Shown in pieces: positions 56,332-64,000 of a stretch of DNA of 64,000 nucleotides. This DNA comes from an uncultured Bacteroidales bacterium (GTDB lineage Bacteria > Bacteroidota > Bacteroidia > Bacteroidales > FEN-979): contig CAIMWF010000040.1 of assembly GCA_903845055.1 (NCBI GenBank), forward strand, positions 1 to 64,000, given 5' to 3'. Position 1 is the stretch's first letter. Every line of letters starts with the position of its first letter. The notes under the pieces are model-generated. The model saw nothing but the letters and a program-made list of their open reading frames with translations. It was not told the origin of the DNA and made no database searches. The position numbers and the translations under genes are program-made.

Positions 56332-56901
56332 TCAGTTCGTGCTAAATGCGTGCCTGTTGTTTCCCTTCAGCATCCCGGCCAGTTTCTGGCGGGCACGGGA
56401 ATACCGCGTCCGTGACAGCTGGTTCGAAATGTTCAGAATCTGCGATATCTCCTCATGGTCGTATCCCTCGAGTAAAAAGAGGGAAAGGATCACCCGGCAG
56501 TCGCCGGGAAGCTGCGAAATCGCCCGCTTCACCTCCGCCACCTGGTATAGGGTTTCATCTTCATGGTCATCTTCCTGCTCCTCCGGAAGGTCAATCCCAT
56601 TCTCCTCGATGGAAAGGGTCTCTTTGGTCTTCCGCAGGGAATCGAGCGAACGGTTGATCACGATCCTCTTCAGCCATGACCCGAAACTTCCTTCGCCGGT
56701 GTAACTGTCCAGCCGCTGAAACGCATCAAGGAAAGATTCCTGCATGATATCCTCGGCTTCCGCCGAATTGTTCACGATCCTCAGGCTGGTGTTGTACATG
56801 GCTTTGTAATATCTTTTATAAATCTCGTACTGGGCATTCCGGTGGCCGGCCCTGCAGGCATCGATCAGTTCCTGGTGAATATGGATGTACCGGTTTTCCA
56901 A
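56332..56901 (-). CDS. ECF-type RNA polymerase sigma factor
   Basis: A 189-residue ECF sigma factor. Region 2 has AQYEIYKRYYKAMYNTSLRIVNNSAEAEDIMQESFLDAFQ and GSFGSWLKRIVINRSLDSLRK. A charged linker is followed by region 4 with ISQLPGDCRVILSLFLLEGYDHEEISQILNIS. The recognition helix (NQLSRTRYSRARQKL) starts with NQLSRT instead of the frequent STSKSQ type. It heads the operon with the anti-sigma and surface-protein genes. Confidence 0.93.
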   Translation of the reverse strand: MENRYIHIHQELIDACRAGHRNAQYEIYKRYYKAMYNTSLRIVNNSAEAEDIMQESFLDAFQRLDSYTGEGSFGSWLKRIVINRSLDSLRKTKETLSIEENGIDLPEEQEDDHEDETLYQVAEVKRAISQLPGDCRVILSLFLLEGYDHEEISQILNISNQLSRTRYSRARQKLAGMLKGNNRHAFSTN

Positions 56902-56980
56902 ATCCGCAAATTTTAGCCAATTGACTCGGCAGTTTTTGAAATGTTACAGGGAAAACTTAAAATTATTACAAATTTCCGGC

Positions 56981-57014
56981 AATTTACGATATACGATCTA
57001 CGATTTACGATTTT
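56981..57014. repeat. Heptamer repeat (TACGATT, inverted AAATCGT family)
   Basis: Four units of TACGATT/TACGATA, the complement of the AAATCGT family, lie upstream of the ECF operon and the first EamA gene. Confidence 0.88.
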
Positions 57015-57018
57015 TAAA

Positions 57019-57052
57019 GTGACGAGTGACGAATGACGTGTGACGAATGACC
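57019..57052. repeat. Heptamer repeat (GTGACGA/ATGACGT)
   Basis: Five imperfect 7-base GACGAGT/GACGAAT units directly follow the TACGATT array. The same two families occur side by side at 60073-60127. Confidence 0.88.
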
Positions 57053-57072
57053 GGTGAACTGTCATGTTTCGC

Positions 57073-57103
57073 TTTGGAGAGTGCCGGCAATTCGCTATTT
57101 TTG
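57073..57103 (+). promoter_or_regulatory. Consensus Bacteroidetes promoter, nearly leaderless
   Basis: TTTG (57073-57076), 19 bases, TATTTTTG (57096-57103) match the consensus exactly. The ATG at 57110 begins only 6 bases after the -7 box, so the transcript would have little or no leader. Confidence 0.72.
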
Positions 57104-57109
57104 CCGTTG

Positions 57110-57997
57110 ATGAAAAGGATCCGGCTACCGGTATATTTTTATGCGCTCACCGCCATGCTCTTCTGGGGCATGTCGTTTATATGGAGTTCGGTTTTACTGA
57201 AATATTACGAACCGGTGACCATCATTTTCATCCGGCTGATCATTTCCTCTGTCCTGCTGTTCGCATTCATACGCGTTGCTGGCGCCCGTGAAAGGATCGA
57301 CCGGGGCGACTACCTGCTGATCTTTCTTTCGGCACTGTTCAATCCTTTCCTCTATTTCCTGGGTGAAAATTACGGGCTGAAATTCTCGACGCCCACCATT
57401 GCCGCTGTCATCATTGCCACCATCCCCGTATTTTCTCCGCTGGTGGCATACCTCAGTTTCAGGGAAAAGCTGACCCCGATCAACTTCGTCGGGATCGCCG
57501 TTTCATTTGCGGGGGTCGTCATGATCCTGGTCAACCGGTCGTTCGAACTGGCAGCAGATCCCCGCGGGGTCCTTTTCCTGTTCGCGGCGGTTTTTGCAGC
57601 CCTGCTCTATTCCGTCACCCTGCGCAAACTTACCGGGAAGTATTCGGCCGTTCTTATCGTTGCCGTTCAGAACCTCATCGGTGTTTTTCTTTTCCTGCCG
57701 CTGTTCCTGGTCTTCGAATACAAATCCACCATGGCTGTCCCCCTCAACGGGGAGATCATCTCGTCGATGCTCCTGCTCGCCGTTTTCGCCTCCTCCCTTT
57801 CGTTCGTCTTTTTCGCCCATTCAGTCAAATTACTGGGAATCAGCAAGACCAATATTTTTTCCAACCTCATCCCGGTCTTCACCGCGCTGTTTTCCTATTT
57901 CCTTCTTTCAGAGTCTTTTTCACTGCATAAGATTATCGGGGTTTTGATCGTCATCGGCGGTGTTTACCTCTCGGAAAGAACGAAAAAGCGGGCTTAG
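57110..57997 (+). CDS. EamA/DMT-family transporter 1
   Basis: A 295-residue inner-membrane protein with ten membrane helices in two EamA repeats (ALTAMLFWGMSFIWSSVLLKYYEPVTIIFIR at the start; LFLFAAVFAALLYSVTLRKL in the second half). The family exports or imports small metabolites such as amino acids and nucleotides. The ATG at 57110 is preferred because the promoter overlaps the longer track start. HydG follows 48 bases downstream, and a second EamA gene lies at 61.1 kb. Confidence 0.9.
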   Translation: MKRIRLPVYFYALTAMLFWGMSFIWSSVLLKYYEPVTIIFIRLIISSVLLFAFIRVAGARERIDRGDYLLIFLSALFNPFLYFLGENYGLKFSTPTIAAVIIATIPVFSPLVAYLSFREKLTPINFVGIAVSFAGVVMILVNRSFELAADPRGVLFLFAAVFAALLYSVTLRKLTGKYSAVLIVAVQNLIGVFLFLPLFLVFEYKSTMAVPLNGEIISSMLLLAVFASSLSFVFFAHSVKLLGISKTNIFSNLIPVFTALFSYFLLSESFSLHKIIGVLIVIGGVYLSERTKKRA

Positions 57998-58013
57998 GCC
58001 GGGCTAATTTTCG

Positions 58014-58021
58014 TACCTTTG
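58014..58021 (+). promoter_or_regulatory. Candidate -7 element for hydG
   Basis: TACCTTTG matches TAnnTTTG 24 bases before the hydG ATG. No -33 TTTG is seen. Confidence 0.5.
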
Positions 58022-58045
58022 CGACGATATTAAAGTCAACATTTC

Positions 58046-59482
58046 ATGATTTTCAGACCCGAGAAATTAAAGATAAAAGATCAGCGAATGAAACCCTTCA
58101 TCGATGCTGACGAAATATGGGGATATATCAATGCCACCCCCGCCACCAAAGAAAAGGTGCGGGAGGTGATTGCCAAATCGCTTGACAAAAACCGGTTGAC
58201 CCTGGAGGAGACTGCTGTTCTCATCAATGCATCGGATCCTGAACTGATAGAAGAGATCAAACAGGGAGCGCGAACCCTCAAGGAACGGGTTTACGGCCAG
58301 CGCATCGTGCTGTTTGCCCCGCTTTATGTGGGCAATCTTTGCACGAACAACTGCGTCTATTGCGGCTTTAAGGCTTCCAACAAACAACTCAAACGGGTCA
58401 CTCTCAACGAGGAGGACCTTATTGCCCAGGTGAAGGCGCTGGAGGATACCGGCCAGAAACGGCTGATCCTGGTTTACGGGGAACACCCGAAATATGATGC
58501 GAAATTCATCGCCGATTCGGTGAGAACCGTTTATTCGGTCAGGAGCGGACCCGGCGAGATCAGGCGGGTCAACATCAATGCCGCCCCCATGGATATCGAT
58601 GGCTTCCGCATGGTCAAGGATGCGAAGATCGGCACCTACCAGATCTTCCAGGAGACTTACCACGAAGAGACCTATGCAAAGGTTCACATGGGCGGCATGA
58701 AACGGAATTACGAATGGCGTCTCACCGCCCTCGACCGCGCCCAGGAGGCCGGCATCGACGACGTGGGAATCGGAGCGCTGTTCGGACTCTACGACTGGCG
58801 GTTCGAAGTTCTGTCGCTGGTTCGTCACACCAACCACTTTGAAGCGGTTTACAATGTCGGTCCCCACACCATCTCCTTCCCGAGGATACAGTATGCCTCG
58901 CAGCTGAACATCGACGGCACCCACCTGGTGACCGACGAACAGTTCACCCGCCTGGTGGCCATCCTGCGGCTTGCCGTGCCCTATACCGGGCTGATCCTGA
59001 CGGCGCGCGAGCCGGCGGCGATTCGCGATGAGATCATGCAGTTCGGCGTTTCACAGATCGACGGCGGCACGAACATTGAAATGGGCGGTTATGCTAAGAA
59101 AAAAGAAAAGGAAAACGAGGAACAGGACATTGATCTCGAGCAATTCCAGATCAACGACAACCGCACCCTGAACGAGATCATGGACGAGCTGATTGCGAAC
59201 AAGTACATCCCGTCCTTCTGCACGGCCTGTTACCGGCTGGGCCGCACCGGGGAACATTTCATGGAGTTTTCGGTCCCCGGCTTCATCAAGCGGTTTTGCC
59301 AGCCGAATGCCATCATGACCCTCGTGGAATACCTCGAGGATTATGCCCCGCCCGAAACAAAGGCAAGGGGATACGAACTGGTCAGCGAAAAGCTCGATGA
59401 AATCGAGGATCCGGCCTTCAAAGCAAACCTGCTCGACAAAATCGGGCAGCTCAAGGCGGGTAAACGTGATTTATATTTCTGA
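58046..59482 (+). CDS. hydG: [FeFe]-hydrogenase maturation radical SAM enzyme HydG
   Basis: HydG cleaves tyrosine to p-cresol, CO and cyanide and builds the Fe(CO)(CN) synthon of the hydrogenase H-cluster. The radical-SAM motif C-x3-C-x2-C is CTNNCVYC (Cys99, 103, 106). A second C-x2-C-x22-C set (Cys392, 395, 418) binds the auxiliary cluster and separates HydG from the shorter ThiH. The 478-residue length fits HydG. Neither HydE, HydF nor a hydrogenase is in the window. Two TM1266-type genes follow, the first 12 bases downstream. Confidence 0.93.
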   Translation: MIFRPEKLKIKDQRMKPFIDADEIWGYINATPATKEKVREVIAKSLDKNRLTLEETAVLINASDPELIEEIKQGARTLKERVYGQRIVLFAPLYVGNLCTNNCVYCGFKASNKQLKRVTLNEEDLIAQVKALEDTGQKRLILVYGEHPKYDAKFIADSVRTVYSVRSGPGEIRRVNINAAPMDIDGFRMVKDAKIGTYQIFQETYHEETYAKVHMGGMKRNYEWRLTALDRAQEAGIDDVGIGALFGLYDWRFEVLSLVRHTNHFEAVYNVGPHTISFPRIQYASQLNIDGTHLVTDEQFTRLVAILRLAVPYTGLILTAREPAAIRDEIMQFGVSQIDGGTNIEMGGYAKKKEKENEEQDIDLEQFQINDNRTLNEIMDELIANKYIPSFCTACYRLGRTGEHFMEFSVPGFIKRFCQPNAIMTLVEYLEDYAPPETKARGYELVSEKLDEIEDPAFKANLLDKIGQLKAGKRDLYF

Positions 59483-59494
59483 AAACAACACCAT

Positions 59495-59752
59495 ATGAAA
59501 GAGGTCAGAATCATCGGTTTACTGATCACCGATCGCATCAAGGAAGCCGGACTTACGCAGAAAGCCCTCACGAAATACGCCCATGTGATCAAATCGCGGC
59601 TCGGGTTTCACGAGGTAACCGAGGATGTATGCAGCCGCGTCGGCGTCATCATCCTGCAACTTGCCGGCAACCCGGAGGATTGCGGCAAACTTGAATCGGA
59701 ACTTGCCCAGATCCGCGGGCTCGAGGTTCAGCGGATGATTTTCGGACTTTAG
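59495..59752 (+). CDS. TM1266-type hydrogenase-system regulator 1
   Basis: An 85-residue protein of the TM1266 / iron-only hydrogenase system regulator family, with a ferredoxin-like ACT/NikR-C-type fold. Blocks are VRIIGLLITDRIKEA, KYAHVIKSRLGFHEVTEDVCSRVGVIILQLAG and the ending GLEVQRMIF. Family members occur with HydEFG genes, but their function is not proven. It starts 12 bases after hydG and is certainly co-directional. Confidence 0.88.
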   Translation: MKEVRIIGLLITDRIKEAGLTQKALTKYAHVIKSRLGFHEVTEDVCSRVGVIILQLAGNPEDCGKLESELAQIRGLEVQRMIFGL

Positions 59753-59775
59753 GATATTTCCGGATTAAAAAACCC

Positions 59776-59795
59776 TCCCGGTCTTGCCGCCGGGA
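59776..59795 (+). terminator. Hairpin between the two TM1266-type genes
   Basis: TCCCGG and CCGGGA arms with an 8-base loop, flanked by AAAAAACCC before and TTTAAA after, resemble a terminator or attenuator. It could set a lower level for the second regulator. Confidence 0.5.
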
Positions 59796-59812
59796 TTTAA
59801 AGCTTTGATAAT

Positions 59813-60073
59813 ATGACAAAAGAAATCTGGATTCTCGGTATCCATGTTACCGACAGGGTGAACAAAGTCGATGAACTTCAGCCGATCCTGACCAAGTTTG
59901 GCTGCACCATCAAAACCCGTCTCGGACTGCACGAAGTGACAGATGACTTTTGTTCACGAACCGGGCTGATCCTGCTCGAACTCACCGGCAGCCGTGAAGA
60001 ATTCCTGAAGCTGGAAAACGAACTGCTTAAAATCGACGGCCTTGAAGTAAAAAAGATGGTCTTTGCCGAGTAG
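59813..60073 (+). CDS. TM1266-type hydrogenase-system regulator 2
   Basis: An 86-residue paralogue of the preceding protein, sharing the framework IxILGxxVTDRV, IKTRLGLHEVTDDFCSRTGLILLELTG and GLEVKKMVF. The conserved His-Glu-Val and the Cys of the CSR motif are present in both. Tandem duplication is evident. The gene follows a hairpin. Confidence 0.87.
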   Translation: MTKEIWILGIHVTDRVNKVDELQPILTKFGCTIKTRLGLHEVTDDFCSRTGLILLELTGSREEFLKLENELLKIDGLEVKKMVFAE

Positions 60074-60093
60074 TCATTCGTCACTCGTCACTT
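60073..60093. repeat. Heptamer repeat (TCATTCG/TCACTCG)
   Basis: Three 7-base units begin at the last base of the second TM1266-type gene. This is the complement of the GACGAAT family. Confidence 0.8.
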
Positions 60094-60095
60094 CA

Positions 60096-60127
60096 AAATC
60101 GTAAATCGTAAATCGTAAATCGTAATT
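60096..60127. repeat. Heptamer tandem repeat (AAATCGT)x4
   Basis: Four units separate the TM1266-type pair from the convergent carbamate kinase gene and reach its stop codon region. Confidence 0.92.
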
Positions 60128-61070
60128 ATACAAGCGTGACCCTCGTCCCCCCATTGTCAATCCCCAGCATGGTGGTCTTGGTGATGATGGTATCCTTTCC
60201 TGAATGTTCCACAAAATGAATGGCGGCCCGCACCTTTGGGCCCATGCTGCCTTCGGGGAATTGTCCCTCTTCGAGGTAGCGCTTGGCTTCGGCGATGGTC
60301 ATGCGGTCGAGCGACTGTTCCTGCGGCGTGTTGAAATTGATGCACACCTTGGGAACATCGGTGAGGATGAAGAACTTGTCGGCGTTGATCTGTGATGCAA
60401 GCAAAGCCGAGGCCAGGTCCTTGTCGATGACGGCATCGATCCCCTGCAATTTGTTGGGGGCCACGTAAAATACCGGGATGCCGCCGCCGCCCACGGCAAT
60501 GGCGATCTGCCCGCCGCGTGCAATTTTTTCAATGGTCTTTTTGTTGATGATCACCAGTGGCGTGGGCGATGCAACCACCTTGCGCCAGCCGCGCCCGCGC
60601 GGGTCTTCCTTGAAAAATGCGCCGGTTTCCTTCGCCATGGCATCGGCCTCCGCCTTTGAATAATAGGGTCCGACGGGCTTGGTCGGTTTTGTAAACGCGG
60701 GATCATCCTTGTTCACCAGCACCTGCGTGGTGATGGTGATGATGTCGCGCTCCATGTCGTGGATCTCCAGGACATTTTTAAGCTGCTGTTCAATAATGTA
60801 ACCGATGAAGCCCTGGGAATATGCGACGCAGATGTCGAGCGGCATCTCCGGGATCCCGAACATCTTGAAACCAGCCGAATTGGCAAGCATGATGTTCCCG
60901 ACCTGCGGACCGTTGCCATGGGTGATCACGATGTTGTATTCGCGTTTGAGCAGCTTCACCAGGCTCTCGGCCGTGGCGTTTGCATTTTCCTCCTGTTCGT
61001 CAATGGTTCCTTTCTGATCGCCGCGCAAAAGGGCGTTGCCTCCAAGGGCTACTACAGCAAGCTTTTTCAT
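60126..61070 (-). CDS. arcC: Carbamate kinase
   Basis: A 314-residue amino-acid-kinase-fold enzyme that makes ATP from carbamoyl phosphate, or the reverse. It starts with VVALGGNALLRGDQKGT, followed by NIVITHGNGPQVGNIMLANSAG, and carries the PTPLVIINKKTIEKIA and GGGGIPVFY motifs. VIDKDLASALLASQINADKFFILTDV and the end region EGQFPEGSMGPKVRAAIHFVE are typical. The other deiminase or carbamoyltransferase genes of an arginine or purine fermentation pathway are not adjacent, so its role may be energy recovery from carbamoyl phosphate made elsewhere. Confidence 0.95.
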   Translation of the reverse strand: MKKLAVVALGGNALLRGDQKGTIDEQEENANATAESLVKLLKREYNIVITHGNGPQVGNIMLANSAGFKMFGIPEMPLDICVAYSQGFIGYIIEQQLKNVLEIHDMERDIITITTQVLVNKDDPAFTKPTKPVGPYYSKAEADAMAKETGAFFKEDPRGRGWRKVVASPTPLVIINKKTIEKIARGGQIAIAVGGGGIPVFYVAPNKLQGIDAVIDKDLASALLASQINADKFFILTDVPKVCINFNTPQEQSLDRMTIAEAKRYLEEGQFPEGSMGPKVRAAIHFVEHSGKDTIITKTTMLGIDNGGTRVTLV

Positions 61071-61091
61071 AGGTCGTAATTAATAAGGTGG

Positions 61092-61099
61092 CAAAAATA
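61092..61099 (-). promoter_or_regulatory. Candidate -7 element for arcC
   Basis: The minus strand reads TATTTTTG, 21 bases before the arcC ATG. Confidence 0.5.
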
Positions 61100-61121
61100 G
61101 AAAAAAATTCCGATCTTTAAG

Positions 61122-61129
61122 TACCTTCG
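61122..61129 (+). promoter_or_regulatory. Candidate -7-like element for the second EamA gene
   Basis: TACCTTCG differs from TAnnTTTG by one base and ends 7 bases before the ATG at 61137, again implying a nearly leaderless mRNA. Confidence 0.4.
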
Positions 61130-61136
61130 CCCCCGG

Positions 61137-62039
61137 ATGAAAGCCCAGAAAAAAGCCTATTTCTATGCCTTCGCAGCCATCGGCTGCTGGTCGACCATCG
61201 GCTCGGCCTTCAAACTCACGCTGCGGGTCATGAGCCCGCTGGAACTCCTGTTTTACTCATCGTTCACAGCCTGTGTCGTTTTGTTGTCAATCCTGGTGGT
61301 GCAGGGCAAACTGCCTTTGCTGAAACAGGTCACGGCCCGTCAACTGGCGCATTCAGCCCTGCTGGGGCTGCTCAATCCGTTTCTTTACTACATCGTCCTG
61401 CTCAGGGGATACGACATCCTTCCCGCCCAGGAGGCCGGCACGCTGAATTATATCTGGCCGCTCATCCTGGTGTTGCTCTCCATCCCCATGCTGAAGCAGA
61501 AGATCAGCCTTATGAGCATTTTCGCCATCCTCACCAGTTTTGCCGGCATCCTGATCATCGCCAGCCACCGGGAGGCCGCGGTGCGTCCCGGCGGACCTGC
61601 ACAAACGGGCGCCCTGCTGCATGCCACCGGTGTGGCCCTTGCCGTGGGAAGCGCCTTTTTCTGGGCGCTCTACTGGATTCTCAACATCCGCGACCGCAGG
61701 GAAGCGGTGAGCAAACTTTTCCTGAACTTTTTCTTTGGATTCTTCTATACCGCTGTTGTCATGGCCCTTGCCGGGCATTACCGCCTTCCCCCCTGGCAGG
61801 GCATCGGGGGTGCCGTTTATATCGGCCTGTTCGAGATGGGCATCACTTTCGTGCTCTGGCTCAACGCGCTGAAACACTCTGTAACCACTGCAAAGGTCTC
61901 CAACCTCATCTACCTCTCCCCCTTCATCTCCCTGGTCATCATTCACTTCACCGTGGGCGAGACGATCTATCTCTCCACCATCGCAGGACTGGTTTTCCTG
62001 GTGACCGGGATCATATGGCAACAATACCTGAAGCATTAA
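61137..62039 (+). CDS. EamA/DMT-family transporter 2
   Basis: A 300-residue inner-membrane protein with ten membrane helices in two EamA repeats, beginning AYFYAFAAIGCWSTIGSAFKLTLRVMSPLELLFYS. The second half starts near residue 155 (GVALAVGSAFFWALYWILNI). It is more distant from transporter 1 than a recent duplicate would be. The substrate is unknown. It is divergent from arcC. Confidence 0.9.
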   Translation: MKAQKKAYFYAFAAIGCWSTIGSAFKLTLRVMSPLELLFYSSFTACVVLLSILVVQGKLPLLKQVTARQLAHSALLGLLNPFLYYIVLLRGYDILPAQEAGTLNYIWPLILVLLSIPMLKQKISLMSIFAILTSFAGILIIASHREAAVRPGGPAQTGALLHATGVALAVGSAFFWALYWILNIRDRREAVSKLFLNFFFGFFYTAVVMALAGHYRLPPWQGIGGAVYIGLFEMGITFVLWLNALKHSVTTAKVSNLIYLSPFISLVIIHFTVGETIYLSTIAGLVFLVTGIIWQQYLKH

Positions 62040-62165
62040 CAACGACCATCATGCCTTCCACCGGTCCAGGCTGCCCCCGGACCAGCTTTCCTGAACCTTC
62101 CATAATTACACATACGGTTACCCTGTATTTTTCCTTTGAATTGAAAAATGAAAGATGATTTTACA

Positions 62166-62173
62166 TAAATTTG
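62166..62173 (+). promoter_or_regulatory. Candidate -7 element for the 233-residue lipoprotein gene
   Basis: TAAATTTG matches TAnnTTTG. TTG at 62141-62143 could serve as -33 at slightly long spacing. The leader would be about 100 bases, unusually long for this window. Confidence 0.5.
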
Positions 62174-62190
62174 ACTGATTCGGAGGTGAT

Positions 62191-62257
62191 TTTCTTGTCT
62201 TTCTATTATGTTCTCTTGTATTTCTCATGTGCCCTTATATTTCTCTTATAAAGTCTT
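62191..62257. repeat. T-rich imperfect direct repeat in a long leader
   Basis: Three imperfect copies of about 20 bases with the core CTTGTnTTTCT (or CTTATATTTCT) lie in the presumed leader of the lipoprotein gene. The strand is nearly free of G. Confidence 0.5.
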
Positions 62258-62276
62258 GTAATAGCGGATAAAAAGA

Positions 62277-62978
62277 ATGAATACCGCACTTCGTACTACA
62301 TGTTTGCATCAGGGTCATACGGTGATGATGTTGGCTGTGCTGTCATGCCTGGCCTGGGGATGCACGAAACACCGGGAAACCAACAGCCCGTTCATCGCAT
62401 CTTTCACGGCTACCATTAACAAGGCTGCATTTTCGTGTGTACAATCGGCCGGGTACCGCCTGACCGGGGGAGTAAGTTTCATGGATCATCTCAACGGCAC
62501 TGATTCAGCCGGGTTATCCCTGGAATCCTCTCTTCTGAAAACCAGGTTCGTACCCGACACCTCCAGGCAAAATACCGTGGCTGTCTTTGTTATCAGTCAC
62601 ATCCCCGACGACAGTCTCAGCCCCGGGGCAGTGGTTCCTGTCCCGGAACACACCTTCCGGAGAATTCTCTCTGTTGGGAAATACGGGTATACTTACATGC
62701 CCTCCGTCAAAGGTGGAATAATCGTGGCCTGGTATGACGCAAACGGAAAAAAATGGGCTACCGGGATTGACGACCAGGCGGATACCATCCCCGGCAGGCT
62801 GCCCGATTACACCCGGAATTATTTTACGGTAACATTCAGCCAGTCTGTGACCGTGGTTCCCGGAACTTACATTTACCGGCAGGAGGTTCACATGACCTTT
62901 AACTGCTGGGTTTATGATGGAGGGGGCGACAGCCTGCACATTGAAAATGCGAAATTCAATACCATCTTTTCCTATTGA
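62277..62978 (+). CDS. Uncharacterised lipoprotein
   Basis: A 233-residue exported protein. The signal (MMLAVLSCLAWGC) ends in a lipobox-like LAWGC. The mature part is beta-rich with FTATINKAAFSC near the start and ends in SGGDSLHIENAKFNTIFSY-type strands, somewhat like small Bacteroidetes lipoproteins that bind a ligand by a beta-sandwich. I do not recognise a family. It is alone between the EamA gene and a convergent P-type ATPase gene. Confidence 0.7.
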   Translation: MNTALRTTCLHQGHTVMMLAVLSCLAWGCTKHRETNSPFIASFTATINKAAFSCVQSAGYRLTGGVSFMDHLNGTDSAGLSLESSLLKTRFVPDTSRQNTVAVFVISHIPDDSLSPGAVVPVPEHTFRRILSVGKYGYTYMPSVKGGIIVAWYDANGKKWATGIDDQADTIPGRLPDYTRNYFTVTFSQSVTVVPGTYIYRQEVHMTFNCWVYDGGGDSLHIENAKFNTIFSY

Positions 62979-63015
62979 CGGGTGACCGGGAAGCATTCAG
63001 CACAGGTTTCTGTGT

Positions 63016-64000
63016 CTACGCTTCCCGCTTCCGCAGGAAAGAGATGCCAAACCAGAGGATCCCCAGGATGACCAGGGTGGCGAGCGCATAAACCACGGCC
63101 GTAAACCATGACAGGTGCGGGATCATCGCACCATGGCCATTCATGGAGGTTCCGGATGGCATCATCAGCAGGGGGCCGGCAATGATCACGGCAAGGGCTG
63201 CCGCCGGGGCGATGATCTTCGGTACCAGTTCACCGGCCTGTCGCAGCATGCTTTTGGGTAATCCGAACGTTTTTACGTCGAACCTGCGCAGCCGCAGGCT
63301 GTTGGTCACCACGAAAATGGAGCTGAAGGCCATGGCTCCTGCCGCGAACATCGGACTGAAGAGACCGGAGGCGGCGATGGGTATCAGGGCGACATTATAG
63401 AAAAGGGCCCAGATGAGGTTCTGCACAATCGTCTGAAAAGTTCCGCGCGACAGGGAGATCGCGTACCCGACGCCGCGCAGGTCGCCGCTGATGAGGGTAA
63501 TCCCGGCTGCGGCCATGGCCACGTCGGTTCCTGTGCCGATGGCAATGCCCACATCCGCCTGTGCGAGGGCGGGCGCATCGTTGATGCCGTCGCCGACCAT
63601 GGCCACGATGCTTCCGGGTGCTCCGCCCGTGAGTCCCGCCTGCATGTTCCTGATGGCATCGGCCTTTCCCCCCGGCAATACTTCTGCAATGACCCGGGTG
63701 ATGCCGACCTGTTGCGCAATGGCCCCGGCGGCATTGCTGTTGTCTCCCGTGATCATCACCACCTCCAGCCCGAGTTTCTGCATTGCTGCGATGGCCTCCC
63801 CCGAACCGGGTTTGACGGTGTCGGCAACGGCGATCACGCCGATGACCAGTGGTTTGCCGGCAGCCATCGTTTTCTCATCCGTTCCGGGGAGGGTCTCTTT
63901 TCCAACCGCAACGATCATCACGGTCTTTCCACCTTCCTGAAGTTTTGTTATTGTTCCGGCAACCCCTGTCGTGTCGATCCCTTCAAGGCTCATCATCCTC
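63016..64000 (-). CDS. copA: Copper/heavy-metal P1B-type ATPase, C-terminal part
   Basis: The frame is open to the window edge, so the N-terminal metal-binding and phosphorylation (DKTGT) parts lie outside. Visible parts are the nucleotide-binding and P-domain end ([53 protein letters not shown]). Membrane segments follow with [12 protein letters not shown] and [18 protein letters not shown]. The C-terminal tail has two further membrane helices and no metal-binding motif. YNxxxxP and MAxSS match copper-type P1B ATPases. It probably exports copper from the cytoplasm. Confidence 0.9.
   Translation of the reverse strand, partial: RMMSLEGIDTTGVAGTITKLQEGGKTVMIVAVGKETLPGTDEKTMAAGKPLVIGVIAVADTVKPGSGEAIAAMQKLGLEVVMITGDNSNAAGAIAQQVGITRVIAEVLPGGKADAIRNMQAGLTGGAPGSIVAMVGDGINDAPALAQADVGIAIGTGTDVAMAAAGITLISGDLRGVGYAISLSRGTFQTIVQNLIWALFYNVALIPIAASGLFSPMFAAGAMAFSSIFVVTNSLRLRRFDVKTFGLPKSMLRQAGELVPKIIAPAAALAVIIAGPLLMMPSGTSMNGHGAMIPHLSWFTAVVYALATLVILGILWFGISFLRKREA

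Noticed and set aside
58046-59482. Radical SAM protein considered as thiazole synthase ThiH
   Set aside because: The C-terminal C-x2-C-x22-C motif, the length and the TM1266-type neighbours favour HydG; no thiamine genes are near.

Overview
The window looks like a chromosomal segment of an uncultured, probably anaerobic or facultative member of the Bacteroidetes (Bacteroidota, Bacteroidales-like). Direct signs are several secreted proteins with type IX secretion (gliding/Por) C-terminal sorting domains, promoters of the Bacteroidetes form TTTG-N19/20-TAnnTTTG, a 287-residue primary sigma factor of the Bacteroidetes type, weak or absent Shine-Dalgarno sequences, and lineage-typical families (DUF5063, four-helix-bundle/IVS protein, CHU_C domain, head GIN domain, BACON-like domain). 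No rRNA, tRNA, CRISPR array, transposase or prophage was seen, and no gene-free stretch exceeds 300 bases.

Layout. 1-3.4 kb: end of a GT87-like membrane protein, DNA polymerase IV, a four-helix-bundle protein and an XRE/S24 LexA-like regulator. 3.5-10.7 kb: nucleotide-sugar genes (UDP-glucose dehydrogenase, UDP-xylose synthase, RfbD-like reductase, phosphohexomutase) and a POTRA/beta-barrel protein. 10.7-14.7 kb: DUF5063, two tandem HPt-domain proteins, a TPR lipoprotein, RecA and a Bcp peroxiredoxin. 14.7-27.3 kb: housekeeping genes (Nth, GGR-like flavoprotein, CHU_C protein, ClpB, RecR, GlmM, TPR protein, ComA-like phosphosulfolactate synthase, AroE).

27.4-35.8 kb is the most striking region. 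It encodes a membrane protein with two H-x13-H pairs (predicted di-heme b), a membrane-anchored Fe-S/FAD pyridine-nucleotide oxidoreductase with an atypical ferredoxin domain, a 20-heme and a 24/25-heme cytochrome c whose genes overlap, an outer-membrane beta-barrel and an anchored OB-fold protein. Read together they suggest an electron path from NAD(P)H or quinol through the inner membrane and periplasm to, and perhaps across, the outer membrane.

35.8-46.6 kb: DUF4342 with aldehyde dehydrogenase, an SDR enzyme, rpsO-pnp with an intergenic hairpin, the primary sigma factor, Rpe, an HD-domain protein, a double Usp protein and LigA. 46.7-53.6 kb: three large T9SS cargo proteins, one with 14 propeller-like repeats. 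53.7-56.9 kb: an ECF sigma / anti-sigma / DUF4097-like / head-GIN set. 57.1-62.0 kb: an orphan HydG maturase with two tandem TM1266-type regulators, flanked by two EamA transporters and a carbamate kinase. The window ends with a lipoprotein and the C-terminal part of a copper-type P-ATPase.

A second notable layer is a set of intergenic tandem repeats with 7- or 8-base periods (AAATCGT, GGCAATA, GACGAAT, AGCGAGGT/AGCGAAAT, AAATCCCC). They abut start codons by 3-12 bases at many genes and supply the stop codon of at least three.
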